Shown piece after piece: positions 6,988 to 14,314 of a stretch of DNA of 17,156 nt; position 1 is the stretch's first letter, and every line of letters begins with the position of its first letter. The notes under the pieces were generated by a model, which was not told the DNA's origin, ran no database searches, and worked only from the letters and a program-made list of their open reading frames with translations. The translations under genes and the position numbers were made by a program. Source of the DNA: CAYOVG01 sp964407285. Its GTDB lineage: Bacteria > Desulfobacterota > Syntrophobacteria > Syntrophobacterales > Syntrophobacteraceae. The stretch covers positions 1 through 17,156 of the forward strand of contig CAYOVG010000129.1 in NCBI GenBank assembly GCA_964407285.1. Direction: 5' to 3'.

Positions 6988-9204
6988 TTATGCAAAGAGG
7001 CTTATGAGCCTGTCTTCCGCGTACCTGCCGTAGGCGGGCGACGACTCGGACCGCGCCTTATCCTCGACCCCCTGGACCTTTCCCGTCTTCCCGCGTCTGC
7101 CCGCGGAAGCATCCTGCCTTGCCTGCCGGGCTGCCGCCCGTCCGTCCCCGGCATCCCGTCTCACATCCACCTGGAACTGGCTGAGATTCAGTCCCGCATC
7201 CTGGAGATGCTGACGCAGTTCCGGCGCATTTTTCATCAGAAGGTCTTTCACCTGGTCGTTTCCGGCCGAAATCACCGCCGTCACCTGGTCGTTGTTCGCC
7301 TCTATCCGAAGGGTCATATGCCCCATGCTCTTGGGGTCCAGTTCGAGGGTGAGGTGGCCGCGGTTCCGGCCCGCCATCCCCTTGATCTGCTCCGACAGGT
7401 CCCGGACCCATGAAGAACCGTGCATCACCAGGCGGCCCTCCGCGCCCGAGGCCGAATCCGGCGCTCCTTTCACCAGGACACCGAAGCCGTCCTCCATTCC
7501 TCGCACGTAGCCCCCCTGCCCCGGACCGCCGGGACCCGGCAATTTAGCGCTTGCGGAAAAACCTGCAAGCCCGTCCCTTCCCCTTTGTCCGGCATCGCCG
7601 TCGGCGTCCATAAGGGAAGAATTTTCCCCTCCCCGCGCCGACCCGGCTTTCAGGCCGTCCGTTCCTGACTGCAACCCGGAGGGGGTCACGGCATCCATCC
7701 CGTCGTCGTATTCCGGGGCGTAGCTCCGGGAAGCCGTGGTTCCCTTCTCCGTGAGCACCATGAAAGACTGGCTGCCGATCAGGTCCGATATGTCGGGCAT
7801 GCCGCTCCGCAGGGCATCACCGGCCGGGGCGGACGGCAGCATCCCGTTGTCCGCGAGAGGCTGGGGCGCTTCCGCCTGCACGCCGGGTTTCGCGTAGACG
7901 TTTCCGGCTTCCGTCGCATTCGCCGCGGAAGACGCCGTCGTTTCCGCGGCGGCCGCGGCGTGCCCGCCGTTGGACCCGGACGATCCGGAAGAACCGAACG
8001 CCCCGGAACCGGACGACCCGGAACCGGACGAGGCGCCGGATGAAACCGATGAACCGGACGTGGACAGGCCGGCCGCCGTTTTGTCGGGAGCGCTCATTGA
8101 AGCTTTGTCCGAAAGAAGCGCATCTCCCGCTTCCATCCACCCTCCACGGGCCTGCTCGTTTTGGAGTTCGAGGCCGTCGAGACCGTCAACGCCGCCGGAC
8201 GCTCCCCCGGTGGTGGTCCCCCGCGCGCTCATTGCATTGTCGGCGGCCTTGGCGTCCTTCGCATTCGCCCGGCTTCCCCGGAGCTGCGAATCGGGGCTTC
8301 CGAACTCCTGTTCCGACTTGCCGGCGGAACCGGCGAAGGAAGGGATGATGCTTCCCACGATCTGCCGAGCCGGGCTCTCGAACTCCGTCCCGTCCGACGC
8401 CGCGTCCGACGAATCCACATCCAGGGACGGATCGGAAGCTTTGGCGAAAGGAGAAAGGACCTTGTCGGCGACCACTTGATCGCTCACATGCCGCACCACG
8501 TCGTCCAGCAGTTGCCGGAATTCATCGATGCCGTAGGTCCCGGTGGACTTGAGCCCGAGAGATTCGAGGTCGACAGCCGCCGGTTTTTGTCCCTGCCGGG
8601 CCTGCCGCAGGGAGTTCATGACTTCCGTTACGGTCTCGGCGGGCACGCCGGCCGGAGCGGTGGGAGCGGCGGGAGCCGCCCCCCGCGGGACGCTCTCTCC
8701 GGCGGCGCCGGCATTCGCCTGCCTCAGCACTTCTATAAGGGACTTCATGGATATGCGGCCCTGGTCGTCCCTGGCCGCTTCGCAGGCCTGCCGCACATCG
8801 GCGCTCATCCGGAGCTGTCCCAGGGCGCTCTCGAGCAGCGGCGGATTGGCAAAGTACAGTTCGGAACTCACTTTCGGCTGGATCGCCCTGGCCTGGTTCC
8901 GGATGGAAGCCGCCCGCCTCGGCCGCTCGCTCTTTTCATCGTCGTCGTTGGAGCCGGCGCGCCGGACGGAGTCGGAAGAATCGGCCCGCGCCTCAGAGAG
9001 CTGGATATTGCCGGCGTTTCTCGTGGCGAGGAGCCTTCCATCGGCCGAAGATTTCAATCCGTTGTCCTCCCCGGAGCGCTTCACGTGCTGCTGATCCAGC
9101 ACCCTGGCGAATTCCTGATCCGCGAGCTTCCGGCTTATCTTGTTCTTCTCGCCGGCTATGAAGCTCATCATTGCCTGTGCCGCATTGATCTGACCTGCCT
9201 GCAT
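6988..9204 (-). CDS. fliK: Flagellar hook-length control protein FliK
   Basis: FliK is a secreted molecular ruler that measures hook length and switches export specificity from hook to filament. The 738-aa protein is long and low in complexity (a Ser/Gly-rich stretch, SSGSGSSGSGAFGSSGSSG, near the middle) with a conserved C-terminal hook-length control domain at about residues 605-681 (GHLTLELDPKSMGHMTLRIE, then VKDLLMKNAPELRQHLQDAG). The frame opens at an ATG at 9255, but a sigma-54 promoter at 9262-9277 predicts a transcript starting near 9251, inside that extension. The ATG at 9204 (MQAGQINAAQAMMSF), preceded by GGGGGA six nt upstream, is therefore the likely start. It is the first gene of the fliK-flgD-flgE unit. 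Confidence 0.9.
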   Translation of the reverse strand: MQAGQINAAQAMMSFIAGEKNKISRKLADQEFARVLDQQHVKRSGEDNGLKSSADGRLLATRNAGNIQLSEARADSSDSVRRAGSNDDDEKSERPRRAASIRNQARAIQPKVSSELYFANPPLLESALGQLRMSADVRQACEAARDDQGRISMKSLIEVLRQANAGAAGESVPRGAAPAAPTAPAGVPAETVTEVMNSLRQARQGQKPAAVDLESLGLKSTGTYGIDEFRQLLDDVVRHVSDQVVADKVLSPFAKASDPSLDVDSSDAASDGTEFESPARQIVGSIIPSFAGSAGKSEQEFGSPDSQLRGSRANAKDAKAADNAMSARGTTTGGASGGVDGLDGLELQNEQARGGWMEAGDALLSDKASMSAPDKTAAGLSTSGSSVSSGASSGSGSSGSGAFGSSGSSGSNGGHAAAAAETTASSAANATEAGNVYAKPGVQAEAPQPLADNGMLPSAPAGDALRSGMPDISDLIGSQSFMVLTEKGTTASRSYAPEYDDGMDAVTPSGLQSGTDGLKAGSARGGENSSLMDADGDAGQRGRDGLAGFSASAKLPGPGGPGQGGYVRGMEDGFGVLVKGAPDSASGAEGRLVMHGSSWVRDLSEQIKGMAGRNRGHLTLELDPKSMGHMTLRIEANNDQVTAVISAGNDQVKDLLMKNAPELRQHLQDAGLNLSQFQVDVRRDAGDGRAAARQARQDASAGRRGKTGKVQGVEDKARSESSPAYGRYAEDRLISLFA

Positions 9205-9261
9205 CCTCAGTCCCCCGCTCCTCAGAGAGTTATTGCCGCTTGCCGTTCGGGTCATTCAGAG

Positions 9262-9277
9262 AGCAAAGGCGATGCCA
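9262..9277 (-). promoter_or_regulatory. Sigma-54 (RpoN) promoter for fliK-flgD-flgE
   Basis: The minus strand reads TGGCATCGCCTTTGCT: TGGCAT-N5-TTGCT with GG and GC spaced by exactly 10 bp, the sigma-54 -24/-12 pattern. It has the same TGGCAT...TTGCT form as the motA promoter at 4149-4164, suggesting shared control of both flagellar units. Predicted start of transcription is near 9251, giving a leader of about 47 nt to the fliK ATG at 9204. Confidence 0.8.
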
Positions 9278-9382
9278 GAGCGCCGGACGACGCCGCACGA
9301 TGTGAAATCCTCTAAATACGAGCCGTTATGTGAAGCAATGGCTGGGAGAATACCCTTGCGGCATGGCAGGAGTTGCCCTGTA

Positions 9383-9397
9383 AGGAAAAATTTTCCT
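9383..9397. other. AT-rich perfect dyad (possible operator) between fliK and the CHAT cassette
   Basis: AGGAAAA-A-TTTTCCT is a perfect 7+7 dyad in an otherwise GC-rich 424-bp intergenic region (9278-9701) between divergent units. A second dyad (TCGCCGG / CCGGCGA) lies at 9453-9474. Either could be a regulator-binding site for the cassette; nothing else was found in this stretch apart from the candidate promoter near 9605. Confidence 0.3.
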
Positions 9398-9604
9398 ACC
9401 CCGGCGCGGAAAGCCCGGCCGACAACCTGCCGGGACTGCGGTCTGCTCCGAATCGCCGGTTCGTGAGCCGGCGACGGATTATTCGCGGTGAGTCGGCTTA
9501 TGCCGGGCAAGCCGACCGGAGCGCGCCCCGCCGACTCATTCCCGGAATCGGTCGCAGGCGGCGAATCGTATCATCCCCCCGTGCAACGCCGGCCGAAATA
9601 CGTC

Positions 9605-9632
9605 TTGATATGTCCCCAAATTCCTGTAGAAT
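9605..9632 (+). promoter_or_regulatory. Candidate sigma-70 promoter of the zinc-ribbon/CHAT/TM cassette
   Basis: TTGATA (9605-9610) and TAGAAT (9627-9632) are separated by 16 bp, giving a good housekeeping-type promoter. It would start transcription near 9639, about 60 nt before the first gene. It is the best match seen in the intergenic region, but such matches occur by chance. Confidence 0.5.
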
Positions 9633-9701
9633 GCCCCGCGAGTCCCCGGCAAGCCCCAATTTTCCAACGGTACGTTATGTTCCGGCATTACAGGAGCCGA
9701 T

Positions 9702-9941
9702 ATGAGCAAAGACGACAAGAGTTTCAAGACCTTCCGGGTCAACTGTTGCGAATGCGAGAAACCTTTTCACATCCGGTTTCCCTTGTACGACCCCAGCGCC
9801 CAAGGGACCGCGGATGTGGTGGTGACCTGCCTGTACTGCAACAAGAACGTGGTGGTGACCATTCCCCGGACCTGTGTCGAAGAGGTCTGCCTCACGAGGG
9901 GATTGGACAGCGTCCCCGCTCCCGGTCCCGAAGGAGAGTGA
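9702..9941 (+). CDS. Small Cys4 zinc-ribbon protein
   Basis: This is a 79-aa soluble protein with two CxxC knuckles (C15-x2-C18 in NCCECEKP, and C43-x2-C46 in VTCLYCNKN) separated by 24 residues, a zinc-ribbon layout. Each knuckle is followed by a beta-like stretch (PFHIRFPLYD; VVVTIPRTCVE). I do not recognise a named family. AGGAG lies 5 nt before the ATG. The stop codon is 5 bp before the ATG of the CHAT-STAND-TPR gene, so the two are almost certainly co-transcribed and probably translationally linked. A role as regulator, adaptor or substrate of the CHAT protease is inferred from position only. Confidence 0.8.
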   Translation: MSKDDKSFKTFRVNCCECEKPFHIRFPLYDPSAQGTADVVVTCLYCNKNVVVTIPRTCVEEVCLTRGLDSVPAPGPEGE

Positions 9942-9946
9942 GTCCC

Positions 9947-12900
9947 ATGCCGTTTGAAATTGTCATCACGCCGCGAATGGACCCTGAACTCGCCGAACAG
10001 TTGAGGCGCGGGTCGGAAAGACTCGACCGGATGCTGGATAGTCCCTACGGCATGCCCAAGCCCATCGGCCGGACCGGAGAGATGGAACGGATCGGGGGCC
10101 TTCTCTGGGAGGCGTCCGGCCTGGATGTGGAACGAATCCTGGATGCCGTTGAAACCGCGCGCGCGGACCAGGACCCGGTCCGGTTGACGGTGGAGGGGAC
10201 CGAATTCCAGGAACTCCCCTGGGAGCTTCTCTACCATGCCCACCCCGATATCGGGTTTCTCGCCCGCCATCCGTGGTGCGTCCTGGCGAGGCGCATCAAG
10301 GGGAACGGCGGGAAGAAGCCGGCGGCGGCCGCCCTGCCCCTGCGCATTCTGCTCTTCATCTCATCGCCGGAAGATCTCGACCCGGAGCGGAACCGTCTCG
10401 ATTTCGAGAAGGAGGAGGAACTTCTTTTCGAGGCGCTGGACGGGCCGCTGAGCCGCGGAGAGATCGACATCGACGTGGCCGAGGACGGTTTTCCGAGCAC
10501 CCTGGTGGATCGGCTCACAAGGAACCGCTACCACGCCGTGATCCTCAGCATGCACGGGACCCCCGCCCGCAACGCCCGGGGAGAGGAGGAATGGGGCCTG
10601 CTCTTCGAAGACGAGAACACCTGGCGGAGCGCTCCCATGGCCGGGAGCGTTCTTGCCGCCGCCCTGGACCGGTTGCCCGTGGGACACCGGCCCGGCCTGG
10701 TGTTGCTCTCGGCCTGCCGGAGCGCCCGCGTGGAAGAAACCGCCGCGTCCATTTCCAGCGTGGCCGAAACGCTCCATCGGAACGGCTTCGAACGGGTGCT
10801 CGGAATGCGGCTCTCCGTGCTGGACGGCGCGGCTTCCGCCTTCAGCGCCGCGCTGTTCCCCCTGCTGGCCGAGGGGGAAGTGCTCGGGCGGGCGGTCAAC
10901 CTGGCCCGCGACCGGGTGGCTGGCGGAGAATGGTTGGATGGAGGCCAGGGACGGACCAGTGACGCGACGGGAGGGCCGGGCGCGGTCGGAGATCTTTTCG
11001 GCCAGTGGTCATTGCCCGTGCTGCTGGACCGGACGGGAGACGGCCCCTGCGTCGATCGATCCCTCCCATGGGAACCGGTCGAGCGGCTCCACAACGCCGC
11101 GGAACTCCTGGGAGACGGCGCCGTCCGCATGCCGGCCCGGTCGTCTTTCATCGGCCGCAGAACGGTGATGCGCCGCCACCTGCGCCCGTTCCTGGAAGGC
11201 AAGGTCCGCATCCTGGCCTTCACCGGTCCGGGCGGAGTCGGGAAGACGAGCCTTGCCGGCCTCTTCGCGCGCTTTCTCCTGGAGCGCCGGCCGGATACCC
11301 GGCTGATCGGCTTTCGGGCTCCGTTCGATCTCGACGGCGTCTACGAGCCGCTTCGCGCCGAAGCCTTCGACGGCGGGGAGGAGCCGTCGCTTCTCCGGGA
11401 AATCCAGGCGGAGCCGGATATCCGCAAGCGCATCGGCCGCATGCTGACCTCCCTCTCGCGCCGAAAGAGGGCCTGCGCGTTCGTGCTGGACAACCTCGAA
11501 TCGATCCAGGACCTGCGCACCCTGGAGATTCCGAAGGAACACGAACCCGGCCGGTGGTTTCTACAGACGGTCTGCAAGCTCCCTCCGCCCACCCGCATAC
11601 TCCTGACGGGCCGCTACACGCTCCCGCACGACCTGGACCCGCCCGAGGGAAGCTTCGACCAGTGCGCCGTGGCCGACGCCCCCTATGGAGACATCCTGTA
11701 CCGGATGAGGCGGCTGCGCCTGCCCTCGACGATGACCGCCGCCGAGAAGCGGAGGGTGTACGAAGCGCTCGGGGGCAACCACCGGGCGATCGAATGGGCC
11801 GCGCAGCTCCTGGCGGGCGAGAAGGTGAAGGCCGACGAACTGGAGCGGGCGCTCTCCGGGGTCCAGGCTCCGCCGGACACCCCCGACGCCGTGGTGTCCG
11901 TCGTGCTCGAAGCCATGCGCCAGAACCTGCTCTTTGCAGTTCTTCGCGAACAGCTCACCCCCGAGGAGGACCGCCTCCTCAGGGCCGCGTCGCTGTTGAG
12001 GGTCCCGGTGAATGCCGACGGTCTTCTCGCCGTCGAGGAGCACCCGGAACGGCGCGAGACCGCGCGCCGGCGGCTCCTCGATTACGCCCTGCTGGAAAGC
12101 GCCCGCGATTTGACTCTGAACCTGGACTACTATCTCGTTCCCCCCGTGGTGAGGGAGTTCCTGAAAGACCACGGCTTCGGCGCGGATGAACTGAAGCAAC
12201 TGCACATGCGGATGGGGAACTACCACAGGTTCCAGGGGAAGTACGTCTCGCGCCTCTGGAGCGACGATCTGGAGGCCATTCACCATTTCCGCCGGGCCGG
12301 GGCGCATGCGGAGGCGGACGAACCGGCCGAGGGGGTGGCAGGGTACTATTATGGGCGAAGCAATTTTGCCGACGCCGTGAAGCTCGTCGAGGAGATCGTC
12401 GGAAGAAACGACCCCGCGCCCCCCTGGTGGGCGTTGAACATGTACGGGATGTGCCGGAAGGTGTTGGGATTTCCCGAGAGCGCCCTCGCAGCATTCAAGC
12501 AGGCGCTCTCCGTTGCTGGAACACGGGAGCAAAAGGGCATAACACTCAACAACATCAGTCAGATCCACAAAGCCCGAGGCGACTACGACACGGCCCTCTC
12601 TTTCCTGGAACAAAGCCTCAAGATCCAACGAGAGATCGGCGACAAGGCCGGCGAGGGCACAACACTCAACAACATCAGCCAGATCCACAAAGCCCGAGGC
12701 GACTACGACACGGCCCTCTCTTTCCTGGAACAAANNNNNNNNNNNNNNNNNNNNNNNNNNNNNNNNNNNNNNNNNNNNNNNNNNNNNNNNNNNNNNNNNN
12801 NNNNNNNNNNNNNNNNNNNNNNNNNNNNNNNNNNGCCTCAAGATCCAACGAGAGATCGGCGACAAGGCCGGCATGATACCCACGCTCCACAATATGGCCC

Positions 12901-13154
12901 GTATCGCCCTGCAGGCCCGCGAACTGCAGCGGACGGTGGAGTTGTGGTCCGAAGCCCTCTCCCTTGCCATGGAAACCCGAGATGCAATGGGCATATTTCA
13001 TGTGGCCGGCCAGTTCGGTTCATTGCTGGCGAGCCTCGGCAACCATGCGGAGGCGCGCGGACTGCTCGGGCTGGCGGTGCAAGTGGGCAAGAGCGCGGGG
13101 CTACCAGGTACGGGAAGATTGGAGGAGCGGCTGTTAAGTCTGGGGCCGGAGTAG
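9947..13154 (+). CDS. CHAT protease - STAND NTPase - TPR protein (interrupted by an assembly gap)
   Basis: The multidomain protein is about 1035 aa plus whatever is missing in the gap. The N-terminal third is a caspase-like CHAT domain: LPWELLYHAHPDIGFLA (about 88-104), catalytic His203 in VILSMHGT and Cys257 in LVLLSACRSA. A STAND/NB-ARC-like NTPase follows: Walker A GPGGVGKT (427-434), Walker B CAFVLDNLES (Asp515) and a sensor-like ILLTGRY (about 550). After a helical region come TPRs including near-identical 40-aa units. AAGGAG lies about 10 nt before the ATG at 9947; the frame is open further upstream but runs through the zinc-ribbon gene. The 100-N gap at 12735-12834 shifts the frame by one. 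Removing it, or using a whole number of 120-bp units, restores the frame ending ERLLSLGPE at 13154. The architecture suggests an NTP-gated protease switch, likely anti-phage or cell-death; the target is unknown. Confidence 0.9.
12535..12734 (+). repeat. Near-identical 120-bp tandem repeats encoding 40-aa TPR units
   Basis: Period is exactly 120 bp: 12541-12614 and 12661-12734 differ by a single synonymous base (AGT/AGC Ser at 12559/12679). The unit encodes TLNNISQIHKARGDYDTALS followed by FLEQSLKIQREIGDKAGEG. After the N gap, 12835-12872 matches 12615-12652 exactly, so the array resumes in phase. DNA-level identity, including third positions, points to recent duplication or gene conversion. 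Confidence 0.95.
12735..12834. other. Assembly gap (100 N) inside the TPR array
   Basis: Exactly 100 undetermined bases, the conventional length for a gap of unknown size. The flanks are perfectly in phase with the 120-bp repeat: ...CAAA at 12734 joins GCCTCA at 12835 exactly as 12614 joins 12615. The gap therefore hides zero or more whole repeat units rather than 100 real bases. The apparent frame downstream of the gap is an artefact. Confidence 0.97.
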
Positions 13155-13221
13155 CTCGGCCGGCTCCGACGGCTCGGATAGGAATTGATCGAATGGAGAA
13201 CGAAAGGAGAACGGGCGCACC

Positions 13222-13695
13222 ATGACGGATGAAAACACCGTTCCTTCGAAACATGGCGACGAGACGGTAGAAGAACTGACGCCCTCGCGGGCTTTGACCG
13301 ACGAAGAACGTTACTACCACGAGCAGTCCTACAAAGCGCCCGTGGAATCCCTATCGCGCATGGAGGATACGGCGAAGTTCTTCATCGGGGCCACAGCCAC
13401 GACCTCCGGGCTTTTCGCTTCGGCGTTGAAGGTCGCCTCGGACTTCAAACTCACCCTGAATAATCCATACGTCGCCGGCCTTGCGTGGTTTCTCCCATTC
13501 GGATTGTGGGCCATGAGCATTATCGCCTTCGTCTGCGTGCTCCTGCCCCATAACTATGCGACGGGACGAAATGAACCCTCATCGTGGCGGGCGGCCTTCG
13601 AGGAAGCCGGAAGGCGCAAATTCCGCAGGTTGACGATCGGAGCGGCGCTCTTTATCCTGGGTATCCTTTCCGCCATCCGACCCTCCGGATGGTAA
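13222..13695 (+). CDS. Small three-TM membrane protein of the CHAT cassette
   Basis: This is a 157-aa protein of no recognised family. A charged N-terminal 50 residues (rich in Glu/Asp, EELTPSRALTDEERYYHEQS) precedes three predicted membrane helices: about 53-72 (FFIGATATTSGLFASALKVA), 84-108 (VAGLAWFLPFGLWAMSIIAF) and 137-152 (LTIGAALFILGILSAI). A basic amphipathic stretch (WRAAFEEAGRRKFRRL) lies between TM2 and TM3. AAAGGAG lies 12 nt before the ATG, a long spacing. A 10-codon mini-frame starting at 13193 ends in an ATGA overlap with this start and might couple translation. It lies 67 bp downstream of the CHAT gene on the same strand. I infer it could be the membrane effector or target acted on by the protease. 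Confidence 0.75.
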   Translation: MTDENTVPSKHGDETVEELTPSRALTDEERYYHEQSYKAPVESLSRMEDTAKFFIGATATTSGLFASALKVASDFKLTLNNPYVAGLAWFLPFGLWAMSIIAFVCVLLPHNYATGRNEPSSWRAAFEEAGRRKFRRLTIGAALFILGILSAIRPSGW

Positions 13696-13701
13696 CGAGT
13701 C

Positions 13702-13742
13702 CGGCAGGGTGGGCGCGGGCATTGTCCGTGTCCACCCTGCCG
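13702..13742 (+). terminator. Long hairpin after the CHAT cassette, probable transcript end
   Basis: CGGCAGGGTGG (13702-13712) pairs perfectly with CCACCCTGCCG (13732-13742), and the intervening sequence can pair further with G-U pairs. It begins 6 bp after the stop of the membrane-protein gene. There is no T-run, so the terminator call is tentative; it could also be a 3' stabilising stem. Confidence 0.45.
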
Positions 13743-13830
13743 CGGATAAGAACACATCTGGAAGCATTGATTTGGGAGCGTTCATTGCCGGTGGGGTCCG
13801 GTTCTGAAGGATTGATCGAGGGCATGAATG

Positions 13831-13864
13831 AAAAAAGGGATCGAGCCTTTCGGCTCATCCCTTT
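13831..13864 (-). terminator. Rho-independent terminator of tRNA-Val (likely bidirectional)
   Basis: On the minus strand AAAGGGAT-GAGCC, loop GAAA, GGCTC-(C)-ATCCCTTT forms a 13-bp stem with one bulged base, followed by a run of six T. It lies 39 bp downstream of the tRNA 3' end. On the plus strand the stem is followed by only a short T stretch (TTTCTC), so it may also stop leftover transcription from the CHAT cassette. Confidence 0.8.
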
Positions 13865-13903
13865 CTCAAGCGCTTATGCTCTGCTCCATGGCGCTTTCGG
13901 CAA

Positions 13904-13976
13904 TGGGCGAGGTGGGATTTGAACCCACGACTTCCACCGTGTGAGGATGGCACTCTCACCGCTGAGTTACCCGCCC
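13904..13976 (-). tRNA. tRNA-Val, anticodon CAC
   Basis: A complete 73-nt cloverleaf: acceptor GGGCGGG/CTCGCCC (one G-U), D stem ACTC/GAGT, anticodon stem CCATC/GGTGG with loop CTCACAC (anticodon CAC, reading GTG), variable AAGTC, T arm GTGGG-TTCAAAT-CCCAC, discriminator A. The terminal CCA is not encoded (the next bases are TTG). Confidence 0.97.
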
Positions 13977-13994
13977 GTGAGCTAAGTGAGATTA

Positions 13995-14023
13995 CTTATA
14001 CATCAAACGCGGTCCCAATGCAA
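13995..14023 (-). promoter_or_regulatory. Sigma-70 promoter of tRNA-Val
   Basis: On the minus strand TTGCAT (-35, 14018-14023) and TATAAG (-10, 13995-14000) are separated by 17 bp. The start of transcription would fall near 13988, about 12 nt upstream of the mature tRNA 5' end, a normal layout for a single tRNA gene. Confidence 0.65.
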
Positions 14024-14044
14024 CAAAAAACCATCCTCAAACCG

Positions 14045-14114
14045 GCATGATTCAAAACGGGGCAACGCTTGAGCCGTCGTCGCCGCGGGCATGGTTCAAA
14101 ACAGGGCAGCACTT
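14045..14114. repeat. Imperfect 26-bp direct repeat
   Basis: 14045-14070 and 14089-14114 match at 22 of 26 positions, both carrying a CAT(G/A)(G/A)TTCAAAAC core followed by (G/A)GGGCA. They lie in the non-coding stretch between the tRNA promoter and the downstream TPR gene. No function is assigned. Confidence 0.6.
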
Positions 14115-14120
14115 TCGGGT

Positions 14121-14193
14121 CGCCCCCGCGAAGGCGGGGGTCCGGAAAGCCTCGAGGCGCCTGGATTCCCGCTTACGCGGGACGGGAATGACG
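14121..14193. repeat. REP-like double-hairpin dispersed repeat element
   Basis: Two short perfect hairpins, CCCCCGC-GAAG-GCGGGGG (14123-14140) and TCCCGC-TTAC-GCGGGA (14167-14182), flank GTCCGGAAAGC...CTGGAT and end in GGGAATGACGA. This layout resembles a repetitive intergenic element found in many copies in several proteobacterial genomes (TGGATTCCCGC...GCGGGAATGAC). Only one copy is visible here, so the dispersed nature is from general knowledge. The rest of 14024-14314 shows no gene. Confidence 0.6.
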
Positions 14194-14314
14194 ATGAGTC
14201 CTCTCGAGTGTTACCTCAAACACATGGTTCATGAACTATCCTGCGATTCTGAAAGCGAGGGGCTTAGGAAAGGTTCACCCGGCTCCGGCTCGAAAAACAA
14301 AATAAGCCCACTTT

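Noticed and set aside
9256..9510. An 84-codon minus-strand frame upstream of fliK
   Set aside because: It covers the sigma-54 promoter and both dyads, has no recognisable motif and no clear ribosome site.
9488..9946. N-terminal extension of the CHAT protein frame
   Set aside because: It runs out of frame through the promoter and the zinc-ribbon gene; the ATG at 9947 has a Shine-Dalgarno and begins the beta-strand typical of the domain.
12541..12872. CRISPR array
   Set aside because: The repeats are directly adjacent 120-bp coding units without spacers, translating in frame to TPRs.
13904..13976. tRNA-Val as integration site (att) for the CHAT cassette
   Set aside because: The cassette lies on the 3' side of the tRNA, as islands often do, but no second copy of the tRNA 3' end and no integrase gene are seen in the window.
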